From the NCBI RefSeq assembly GCF_965221685.1, contig NZ_OZ244907.1: a DNA stretch of 64,000 nt, one strand, 5' to 3'. The notes under the pieces are model-generated. The model was not told the DNA's origin. It searched no databases and worked only from the letters and a program-made list of their open reading frames with translations. Below, piece after piece: positions 36,001-42,167 of this stretch; within the stretch, counting starts at the first letter, position 1, and every line of letters starts with the position of its first letter. The translations under genes and the position numbers were made by a program. Source of the stretch: Palauibacter sp022826685 (GTDB taxonomy: Bacteria > Gemmatimonadota > Gemmatimonadetes > Palauibacterales > Palauibacteraceae).

Positions 36001-36223
36001 CGGCCTCTTCTATGACATGGGCAAGGCGTGGTCGGGGGAGACGCCCCTGAACTGCCCGGATGGAAACTGCTCGTTCGAGGACCGGAACTGGGTGTCGAGC
36101 GCCGGCCTTCTGGCACGGGTCAACCTCTTCGGCCTCATGATCGGCGAACTCAGCTTCGTGCGGCCATTCGATCGTCCCGACAAGGGCTGGATCTGGCAGT
36201 TCAATCTGACGCCCGGTTTCTGA
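33062..36223 (+). CDS. Metalloprotease-like / TolB-type propeller / outer-membrane barrel protein
   Basis: This 1053-residue exported protein has a signal peptide followed by a gluzincin-like domain: H144ELVH148 with Glu178/Glu182 in WFIEGMAEYLS, and HFDIYYYEE near residue 52. A WD40/TolB-type propeller lies at about 320-600, with WSPDGSHIAFSGHS, WSPDGRSVAFATD and WSPDGRSLYFVSD. The last 400 residues read as a beta-barrel of Omp85/surface-antigen type, with alternating aromatic strands and PSLVRGYDNRSID. The combination suggests an outer-membrane protein presenting a peptidase-like and propeller module. GGAGG precedes the ATG. Confidence 0.8.
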   Translation: MLRRTHALVALAALAVFSGPAAAALEGQAGRYFGRNKVVYESFDFEVLKTQHFDIYYYEESAVGAQMVGRLAERWYARLSRVLNHEFRQRQPIILYADHPDFEQTNTSGQFIDEGTQGFTEILKRRLVMPMMVSLHETDHLLGHELVHAFQFDMTGQGTGGPGLDVPGAIRLPLWFIEGMAEYLSIGPIDPFTTMWMRDALDLEDGFPTIPELADRRYFPYRYGHAFWSYIGGAFGDDRIGRILNLAARTGNALAAIEAVLEVPIGELSDRWKSELETYFADARQETRPPDDYGRRVVYEPPDEGKLHLGPALSPNGLDMVYVSQSDLFSIEMFGADARTGEVKRRLTNNAVDPHFESLQFIHSAGDWHPNGRLFAVAGIKTGNPLLTIMEAESGNIVREIPVEGFQLGAIFTPSWSPDGSHIAFSGHSAGFTDLYVINVETGQLRRLTEDPFADLQPAWSPDGRSVAFATDRFTTDLELLVPGTYQVALVDLESGAIEPLPGFDDQFRNYNPQWSPDGRSLYFVSDHDGIANLYRLDLETRERYLVTDLWTGVSGLTAISPAVSVARGTGDVAFSVNKGGPFSYEIYVIDDPEVLAGVPAPEMLVGVDASIIPPRERMSTTHAELLSNARLGLADPITFEDGEFQSRLSLDFISQPTIAFGASDFGVFFAGGASLFFSDLLGNRTLQTILQVNTTFGNLVEGTALLAGYENRSSRWNWAMIGGQVPLVTRQIGFQSIQAGGRYINVFRDFRWFEINRELTGIVAYPFNRNSRVEFSASARQIDFSGEIEEFGFDAFTGQLLAQEETDLPDCVGEIVSFGAQPCAFESLYTASGSAALVYDSSIFGGTSPIAGQRYRLEVEPAVGTLNFLTVTGDVRQYVRAGPFTVAGRALHFGRWGGGADDPRLGRLYLGVPSLVRGYDNRSIDVVECTSSGQAAFFNCPLIANLIGNRVAVGNVELRLPLLGGIGVIRAPGVPPVEVGLFYDMGKAWSGETPLNCPDGNCSFEDRNWVSSAGLLARVNLFGLMIGELSFVRPFDRPDKGWIWQFNLTPGF

Positions 36224-36257
36224 CGGCGGTGGCGGCGATCGCCGCGGAGGGCGGTTC

Positions 36258-36608
36258 ATGGCCCTGATCCGGAGCTGGCTGATCAACGCCGCGGCGCTGT
36301 ACGCGACGGCGCGGCTCCTCGCCGGGGTCCGGGTCGACAGTCCGGAAGCGCTCATCGGAGGGGCGCTCGCGATCGGCCTCGTCAACGCGGTCGTCCGGCC
36401 GATCCTGCGTGTCGTGACCTTTCCGATCACGGTCCTGACGCTGGGGCTCTTCTACTTCGTCCTCAACGGCCTGATGTTCCAACTCGCCGCCTCGCTGATC
36501 CCGGGGTTCGAACTCGACAGCCTGGCGGCTGCGGTCGGCGGCGCGCTCGTCATGTCGATCGTCGCGACGGTGCTACACGTCTTCCTCAAGCCGCGCAGGA
36601 AGAAGTAG
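36258..36608 (+). CDS. Phage-holin-family IV four-helix membrane protein
   Basis: The 116 residues form four hydrophobic helices with the family motif ALAIGLVNAVVRPILRVVTF and PITVLTLGLFYFVLNGLMF. This family (PF04020, formerly Mycobacterial 4TM holin) is widespread on chromosomes and not necessarily phage-derived; its role is unclear. It begins 34 bases after the barrel-protein gene, with GGAGGGCGG before the ATG, so the two may be co-transcribed. Confidence 0.85.
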   Translation: MALIRSWLINAAALYATARLLAGVRVDSPEALIGGALAIGLVNAVVRPILRVVTFPITVLTLGLFYFVLNGLMFQLAASLIPGFELDSLAAAVGGALVMSIVATVLHVFLKPRRKK

Positions 36609-36643
36609 CCGAAGACGGCGGCGTTGGACCTCGTCGGGAGGCG

Positions 36644-37240
36644 TCAGGCGTAGTAGGGATTGCTGCCGGCGGCGTGGTCGGTCACGTCCTGCACGTCGAC
36701 GATCTCCGGCGCCGCGTCCCGGATCATCTGCTTGATCCCCTGCGTGAGCGTCACCGAGGCCATGCCGCAGCCCTGGCAGCCGCCGCCCATGGTCACGTAG
36801 ACGACGTTTTCGCGGATGTCGACGAGGCGCACGGTCCCGCCGTGCGATGCCACCCCCGGGTTGATCTGCTCGTCGATGACGCGGCGCACGCGGTCGACGA
36901 GAGGACCGTCCAGCGGCTTGGAGCCGAGCGGCTGGATGTTGGGGTTGTTGAAGTGGAAGCCCGAGCCCTGGAGCGACTCCACCCAGTCGATGCGGGTTCC
37001 GGAAAGGATGTCCGCGCTCTTCGAATCGACGACGACCTCAAAGCCGGGGGCGTCGAACGACTGGTCCTCCGCTTCGCGCTCGAAGGGTTCGATGAGCGCC
37101 ATCTCGTATTCCGGCGCGATGGGGCTCGCGTTCTGGACGCTGACGCGTACCGCGAGACCCTCCGCGGGGTCCTCGCTGATGAACGATCGGATCCGCTCGC
37201 TGGCGGCGTCGGTGAATGTCAAAAGATCCTTGTCGGACAC
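36644..37240 (-). CDS. nfuA: NfuA-like Fe-S cluster carrier
   Basis: 198 residues: an N-terminal HesB/IscA-like domain (VRVSVQNASPIAPEYEMALIE, FEVVVDSKSADILSGTRIDW) without its Cys ligands, and a C-terminal NifU domain with the CxxC cluster site (MGGGCQGCGMASVTL). This is the NfuA arrangement, a carrier that passes 4Fe-4S clusters to apo-proteins. The GTG start at 37240 has GGAGA seven bases upstream. It ends the run fur-pyrE-nfuA on the minus strand, 52 bases after pyrE. Confidence 0.88.
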   Translation of the reverse strand: MSDKDLLTFTDAASERIRSFISEDPAEGLAVRVSVQNASPIAPEYEMALIEPFEREAEDQSFDAPGFEVVVDSKSADILSGTRIDWVESLQGSGFHFNNPNIQPLGSKPLDGPLVDRVRRVIDEQINPGVASHGGTVRLVDIRENVVYVTMGGGCQGCGMASVTLTQGIKQMIRDAAPEIVDVQDVTDHAAGSNPYYA

Positions 37241-37292
37241 GTTCTTCTCTCCCGATGATTCCCGATGAAGCCGGCGTGCGGTCAGGCGTTCG

Positions 37293-37868
37293 TCAGGACG
37301 CCGAACCGTTGGAGGCCACCGCCGCCCTGAGATCACTCGCCGTATAAAGTACCATTGTCCGCAGCCCCGCCCCCTCGAGCGTGGCTCTTCCCCCCTCTTC
37401 GCGGTCGACGAGGCCGAGCACCCCGAGCACCTCGCCGCGCGCGCGATTCACCGCCTCGACCGCCTGGAAGGCGGATCCGCCGGTCGTGATCACGTCCTCG
37501 ACGACGACGACCCGGGCGCCGGGCTCGAAGCAGCCCTCGATCAACTGCCCCTTGCCGTGTCGCTTGGCGCGCTTGCGGACCGAGAACGCGTGGATCGGGT
37601 CCCCCGCGCGCCAACTGGCCGCGGCGATCGCGTAGGCCAGCGGGTCCGCGCCCATCGTCAGGCCGCCGACCGCATCCGGCCGAAGTCCGGTGTCCCGGAT
37701 GGCAGCGAGACCGACCTCGCCCATCAACACCTGTCCGTGCGCGTGCATGGTCGAGGTCCGGCAGTCGATGTAGTAGTCGCTCCGGGCACCGGAGGCGAGC
37801 ACGAAGTCCCCAAGCCGGAACGACCGCTCGGCGAGCAGATTCAGAAGTCTCGAATGGGCGGAACTCAG
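37293..37868 (-). CDS. pyrE: Orotate phosphoribosyltransferase (CTG start)
   Basis: The 191-residue enzyme of pyrimidine synthesis converts orotate plus PRPP to OMP. Visible motifs are FVLASGARSDYYIDCR, the dimer-loop region HGKGQLIEG, and the PRPP loop VVVVEDVITTGGSAFQAVE. The first canonical start (GTG, 37802) would remove the N-terminal helix. A CTG at 37868 sits five bases after a perfect AGGAGG and just inside an upstream TAG in the same frame. The fur stop lies directly before this ribosome site, so fur and pyrE are translationally close. Confidence 0.9.
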   Translation of the reverse strand: MSSAHSRLLNLLAERSFRLGDFVLASGARSDYYIDCRTSTMHAHGQVLMGEVGLAAIRDTGLRPDAVGGLTMGADPLAYAIAAASWRAGDPIHAFSVRKRAKRHGKGQLIEGCFEPGARVVVVEDVITTGGSAFQAVEAVNRARGEVLGVLGLVDREEGGRATLEGAGLRTMVLYTASDLRAAVASNGSAS

Positions 37869-37879
37869 CGGAGCCTCCT
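37866..37879 (-). promoter_or_regulatory. Ribosome site deciding the pyrE CTG start
   Basis: On the minus strand AGGAGG (37879-37874) is followed by a five-base spacer and CTG (37868-37866). An in-frame TAG just upstream rules out a longer protein, and the next GTG lacks a comparable site. Confidence 0.65.
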
Positions 37880-38378
37880 AACTGACCTGGCGAATCGCCT
37901 GACCGGATTCGGCGTCGCAGCGGGCACAGAGCCCGTACAGCTTGAGTTGACGTGTGAGTATATGGTAACCGAATTGCCGGGCGACCTCCGTCTGCAGCCG
38001 GTTGAGTTCATCGCGCTGGAAGCGGACCACGTCTCCGCACGCCGTGCAGATCAGGTGGTCCTGCTGCGCCCGGCCGACCTTCGCCTCATATCGCTTGAAA
38101 CCCTCGTCGAAATCGTGCTCCGTTGCGAGGCCGACGCGAACCAGGAGGCTCAGGGTCCGGTAGACCGTTGCCTTCCCTGCGCGCTCGCCGTCGCCCCGCA
38201 GGCGTTCCACGATCTCGTCCGCCGAGAGTCGCTGTCCGGACTCGAACAGCACGCGGGAGATTGCTTCGCGCTGATGGGTGACGGGCAGATGATGCTCCTG
38301 CAGCGCGGCCCGGAAGAGGCCGAGCATCACGGCGGCGCAGCCGAGAGGCGGTCGGGGGGTGAGGGTATCCGTGGTCAT
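37878..38378 (-). CDS. fur: Fur-family metalloregulator
   Basis: A 166-residue Fur-family repressor. It has an N-terminal winged helix (HHLPVTHQREAISRVLFES, GKATVYRTLSLLVRVGLA) and a C-terminal dimerisation domain with two Zn-type Cys pairs (CTACGD and CARCD). FKRYEAKVGRAQQDHLIC carries the His ligand region. It probably senses Fe, Zn or peroxide; the subtype cannot be fixed. It is followed immediately by pyrE, whose ribosome site overlaps the fur stop. Confidence 0.88.
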   Translation of the reverse strand: MTTDTLTPRPPLGCAAVMLGLFRAALQEHHLPVTHQREAISRVLFESGQRLSADEIVERLRGDGERAGKATVYRTLSLLVRVGLATEHDFDEGFKRYEAKVGRAQQDHLICTACGDVVRFQRDELNRLQTEVARQFGYHILTRQLKLYGLCARCDAESGQAIRQVS

Positions 38379-38414
38379 GGTGTTCTCAACGCGCTGAGAA
38401 AATAAGCGCGCTCG

Positions 38415-39149
38415 TCACGCCTGCAACCAGCGCGCCTCGAAGTCGTCCACGACCTGCCGCAACAGGCGGTCGACGGGGGAGGCCGGTCGGGGCGTGAGGA
38501 ATCGGTCCGAAAAGCGGTTCAGGGCGACGCGGAGGGCGGAGAAGGTCTTCGCGGCGTCACGATAGCAGCCGTCGAGTTGCTGGCGGCGGGCGAAGGGGGC
38601 GTCGGCGGCCAGCGAAAAGCCGGTTTGACCCATCGCCTCATAGTATCCGAGGTCGGGTCCCGCCCTGCGTCGCTCCCGGGTGGAGATCCAGTCCGGGAAG
38701 AGGCCCGACAGCCAGAGCGCGAAGTTGCCGAGATGCGCGCTGAGCAGAAAACCGCGGCGACCGTCCGATTCGGCGATCTCCGCCACCAGGTCGACGAGAT
38801 AGCGGTATTCGCAGTCGTCGTACTCGGCGATCCGGTGGGCCCGGGCCTCCCTCGCGAAGTGGAGGAAGATCGAGGTCACGTAGTCGGCCATGAGGCGGGA
38901 CTCGACCCCGCCCTCGAGAAGGCTGTGACGCAGCGCCACATAGGAGAAGAGGGCCAGCGGGAGCGCCGAAGGCCCCGGTTCGGCCGTGAGCGCGCCGGGG
39001 GCCTTCGGGTGATCGAGCAGGGCGTCGATCCCCCGCTCCGAGACCAGCGTCTCCAGGCGGGTCCGGTCCTCGCCCTCGCGAGCGAGCATGTAAACGAGTC
39101 GGGCCGCGTCGTCCCGTCCGAAGGAAGCTCTGACATCCGGAAGAATCAT
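38415..39149 (-). CDS. Conserved-looking protein of unknown function
   Basis: A 244-residue, mostly alpha-helical soluble protein with no signal peptide and no motif I recognise. Blocks that look constrained are FSYVALRHSLLEGGVESRLMADYV, FLLSAHLGNFALWLSGLFPDWI and GYYEAMGQTGF. A G-rich Shine-Dalgarno region precedes the ATG at 39149. It lies 36 bases upstream of fur on the same strand, so a shared transcript with fur-pyrE-nfuA is possible. No function is assigned. Confidence 0.7.
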   Translation of the reverse strand: MILPDVRASFGRDDAARLVYMLAREGEDRTRLETLVSERGIDALLDHPKAPGALTAEPGPSALPLALFSYVALRHSLLEGGVESRLMADYVTSIFLHFAREARAHRIAEYDDCEYRYLVDLVAEIAESDGRRGFLLSAHLGNFALWLSGLFPDWISTRERRRAGPDLGYYEAMGQTGFSLAADAPFARRQQLDGCYRDAAKTFSALRVALNRFSDRFLTPRPASPVDRLLRQVVDDFEARWLQA

Positions 39150-39280
39150 GCCGCTCCCCCTTCCCGTGGTCCCCTCCCGTCGGCCCCCGCCACCTCGTTC
39201 CATACCCCAACCTCGCCTGCTAGTTTTCGTTCCGGGAGGAGTGACCGCAACGGAGTCGACCCGGATGACGACGATCTGAC

Positions 39281-39793
39281 ATGCTGAGAGAACGATTGAG
39301 AGAGTGCGGATTCATGCTGGTGGCGGGCCTTGCGGTCGTCTTGGCGGCGTGCGGCTCGGCGGACGCGGGCGTTCGCGGCACCGACGCTGGAGGAAATGGC
39401 GAGCAGGCCGCCGAGGCGGGAGCGGGCGCCGCCGCCCAGGCCGTGGAACTCGTCCCGCTTCGGGTGGGCGGGATCGAGATCCAGGTCGAGGTCGCCGACG
39501 ACGCCGACGAGCGGCAGCGCGGGCTGATGTACCGGGAGTCGCTCGCGGAGAATCAGGGGATGCTGTTCGTCTACCCCGAGCAGCGCATCCTTGGGTTCTG
39601 GATGAGGAACACGCTCATCCCCCTCGACATCGCGTACATCGATCGCGAAGGCCGGATCGTCGACATCCAGCAGATGGAGCCGCAGACGACGGAAACCCAC
39701 GACTCGGCCGCGCCCGCCATGTACGCGCTGGAGATGAACCAGGGGTGGTTCGAGGCCAACGGGATCCGCATCGGAGACCTCATCGAGTTCTAG
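39281..39793 (+). CDS. DUF192 lipoprotein
   Basis: 170 residues: a lipoprotein signal (LVAGLAVVLAACGS), a Gly/Ala-rich linker to about residue 50, then a complete DUF192 domain with RQRGLMYRESLAENQGMLFVY, FWMRNTLIPLDIAYID and YALEMNQGWFEANGIRIGD. The role of DUF192 is unsettled; the fold is a small beta-barrel. It precedes fumC by 46 bases. Confidence 0.85.
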   Translation: MLRERLRECGFMLVAGLAVVLAACGSADAGVRGTDAGGNGEQAAEAGAGAAAQAVELVPLRVGGIEIQVEVADDADERQRGLMYRESLAENQGMLFVYPEQRILGFWMRNTLIPLDIAYIDREGRIVDIQQMEPQTTETHDSAAPAMYALEMNQGWFEANGIRIGDLIEF

Positions 39794-39839
39794 CCACGCA
39801 ATCCGGACAACCCACGACCCACGCACGGACAACCCACGC

Positions 39840-41228
39840 ATGGATCATCGCATAGAGAAGGACTCCATGGGGGAGATGGCGATCCCCGCCGACCGGCTCT
39901 ACGGAGCGCAGACGGAGCGGGCCCGCCAGAACTTCCCCATCTCCGACCTCCGCTTCGGACGCCGCTTCATCGAGGCGCTCGGCGCGATCAAGCTGGCCGC
40001 GTCCCGCGTGAACCGGGAGCTGGGGCTCCTCGACCCCCGACTCGGCGAGGCGATCGAGCGGGCGGCCGGCGAGGCCATGGCCGGGGAACTGGATTCCCAT
40101 TTCGTGCTGGACATCTTCCAGACCGGGTCCGGCACGTCGACGAACATGAACGCGAACGAAGTCATCGCGAACCGCGCCATTCAGCTTCTGGGCGGCGTCG
40201 TGGGTTCGCGCAGCCCCGTTCATCCCAACGATCACGTGAACCTGGGGCAGTCGTCGAACGACGTGATTCCCACCGCCACCCACGTCTCCGGACTCGTCGC
40301 GATCGAGCGCGAGCTTCTGCCTGCGCTGGAGCGGCTGCGCGCGGCGCTCGCGGAGAAGGCGGAGGAGTTCGATCACATCGCCAAGGCGGGACGCACGCAC
40401 CTGCAGGATGCGACGCCCGTCCGCCTGGGACAGGAGTTCGGCGGCTATGCCAGCCAGGTCGGGCACGGGATCCGGCGCGTCGAGGCCGTCCGTCCCGCGC
40501 TCGCGGAACTCGCCATCGGAGGGACGGCGGTGGGGACCGGCATCAACACGCCGGCCGACTTCGGCGCGCGGATGTCGGCCGCCCTGAGAGAGGTCCTCGG
40601 GGTCGAGTTCGTGGAGGCGTCGAACCACTTCGAGGCGCAGTCGGCGCGCGATGCGGTGGTCGAGGCGAGCGGAGCGCTGCGAACCGTCGCCGTGAGCCTG
40701 ACCAAGATCGCGAACGATCTGCGCTGGCTGTCGTCCGGCCCGCGCACAGGCCTCGGCGAGATCAACCTCCCCGCGGTGCAGCCGGGCTCGTCGATCATGC
40801 CGGGCAAGGTCAACCCGGTGATGGCGGAATCGGTGCTTCAGGTCTGCGCGCAGGTCATCGGCAACGACGCCGCGATCGTCGTGGGCGGGCAGTCGGGGAA
40901 CCTCGAACTCAACGTCATGATCCCCGTGATGGCCCACAACCTGCTCGAGAGCGTCAGGATTCTCTCCACCGCGAGCGTCGAGTTCGCCGAACGCTGCGTC
41001 CGCGGGATCACGGCGAACGAGGAGCGGTGCCTCCGGAACGCGGAATCCACTGCGGCGCTCGCCACCGCGCTCGCGCCCGTCATCGGGTACGACAAGGCGG
41101 CCGAACTCGCCAAGCTCAGCCTCGCGGAAGACCGCACGCTGAAGGAACTCGTGCTGGAGCAGGGGCTCGTCGCCCCGGCGGAACTCGACCGCATCCTCGA
41201 TTTCCGCGCGATGACCGAGCCCGGCTGA
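39840..41228 (+). CDS. fumC: Class II fumarate hydratase
   Basis: The 462-residue TCA-cycle enzyme interconverts fumarate and malate and needs no Fe-S cluster. Diagnostic motifs are TSTNMNANEVIANRA, HPNDHVNLGQSSNDVIPTA, KAGRTHLQDATP and the family signature GSSIMPGKVNPVMAE. Length matches the family. An in-frame ATG at 39867 with GAAGGA upstream might be the real start; it would trim nine residues. Confidence 0.95.
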   Translation: MDHRIEKDSMGEMAIPADRLYGAQTERARQNFPISDLRFGRRFIEALGAIKLAASRVNRELGLLDPRLGEAIERAAGEAMAGELDSHFVLDIFQTGSGTSTNMNANEVIANRAIQLLGGVVGSRSPVHPNDHVNLGQSSNDVIPTATHVSGLVAIERELLPALERLRAALAEKAEEFDHIAKAGRTHLQDATPVRLGQEFGGYASQVGHGIRRVEAVRPALAELAIGGTAVGTGINTPADFGARMSAALREVLGVEFVEASNHFEAQSARDAVVEASGALRTVAVSLTKIANDLRWLSSGPRTGLGEINLPAVQPGSSIMPGKVNPVMAESVLQVCAQVIGNDAAIVVGGQSGNLELNVMIPVMAHNLLESVRILSTASVEFAERCVRGITANEERCLRNAESTAALATALAPVIGYDKAAELAKLSLAEDRTLKELVLEQGLVAPAELDRILDFRAMTEPG

Positions 41229-41235
41229 CCCGGGC
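41219..41235. terminator. Possible bidirectional hairpin terminator
   Basis: GCCCGG and CCGGGC arms with a five-base loop sit at the convergent ends of fumC and the DUF4340 gene. There is no T-run, so this is only a candidate. Confidence 0.3.
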
Positions 41236-41237
41236 CG

Positions 41238-42167
41238 CTAGGGGACGGGGACGAGCGCCTCCGGAAGCAGTCGGTTCACCGTGAGGCTGGAGAGCCGGAA
41301 GGCTTCCGTTCCGTCCGCGACACGGGCGACCCAGTCTCCGCGCTCCTCGTCCTCCAGCAGGAGGATCGCGAGTTCGAGTCGGCGGCCGGTCACATCCGCG
41401 GACCCCTCCGAGAACACTTCGAACGATCCGTCCGCGAGCGTGAAGTCGGCGACCGCCTCTTCCTCCTCCGTGGGGAAGCCGGAAGCGGAGACGGAGGGCA
41501 GGATGGCGAGGAGCCTCTGCACAAGCGCCGAATCCGCCGGCGCGTCCCCCGCGAGCCACCCCTCGTCGCTACGGCGCAGCACGGCCTCCCGGTCCCCGCG
41601 ACGCATGAGGATTTCGCGTACGCCGGCGGTGTCCACGGAGGCGATCAGGCGCGGACGCCACCCGTCGCGGTCGCGGTTCAGGTAGCCTCCAGCCGGACCG
41701 TCGAGCCGGTAGACGACATCGTCGCCGGGGAGACGCACGAAGTAGCCGCCGGAGCGCGTGTCGCGGCCGCCGAGCTGGAACCGCCGCACGTCGCCGCCGG
41801 CCGTTCGCACTTCGACGCGCCGACCGCCCTCCGCGACGCCCAGGTTCGCGTGGTTCGACGGGTTGCGCGCGACGAGTTCGGACGAAGAGAGCTGCCCGAT
41901 CACGTCCAGGAGGTCGCGGATCTTCGGTTCATCCGCCACGTATCCGTCGACCGTCCACCCCCCGTCCGCCCGCTCGAGACGCACCGTGCCGGCGTTCTCC
42001 GCGAGCACGATCTCCACGCCCGCGATGGAGTCGGTCACCACGAAGGAGAAGCCATCCCCGACATCCAGCGTCCCTCCCTCGCCGCTGTCCCTGAACAGCC
42101 GGGGCAGGTAGAGGAGGACCGCCACGCCGAGCACGACCGCGATGACCTTCAGCTGTTTCGCGTTCAC
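41238..42167 (-). CDS. DUF4340 membrane-anchored protein of Gld-type ABC operon
   Basis: The 309 residues start with one transmembrane helix (VIAVVLGVAVLLYLPRLF). Beta-rich DUF4340 repeats follow (VRLERADGGWTVDGYVADEPKIRDLLD, AVLRRSDEGWLAGDAPADSALVQRLL). Such proteins commonly accompany ABC-2 permease/GldG genes, as here. The GTG start overlaps the stop of the fusion permease by four bases and has GGAGGAG seven bases upstream, so it is the third cistron of this operon. Confidence 0.8.
   Translation of the reverse strand: MNAKQLKVIAVVLGVAVLLYLPRLFRDSGEGGTLDVGDGFSFVVTDSIAGVEIVLAENAGTVRLERADGGWTVDGYVADEPKIRDLLDVIGQLSSSELVARNPSNHANLGVAEGGRRVEVRTAGGDVRRFQLGGRDTRSGGYFVRLPGDDVVYRLDGPAGGYLNRDRDGWRPRLIASVDTAGVREILMRRGDREAVLRRSDEGWLAGDAPADSALVQRLLAILPSVSASGFPTEEEEAVADFTLADGSFEVFSEGSADVTGRRLELAILLLEDEERGDWVARVADGTEAFRLSSLTVNRLLPEALVPVP

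Noticed and set aside
36258..36608. Prophage remnant suggested by the holin-like protein
   Set aside because: The family is common on chromosomes, and no other phage gene is near.
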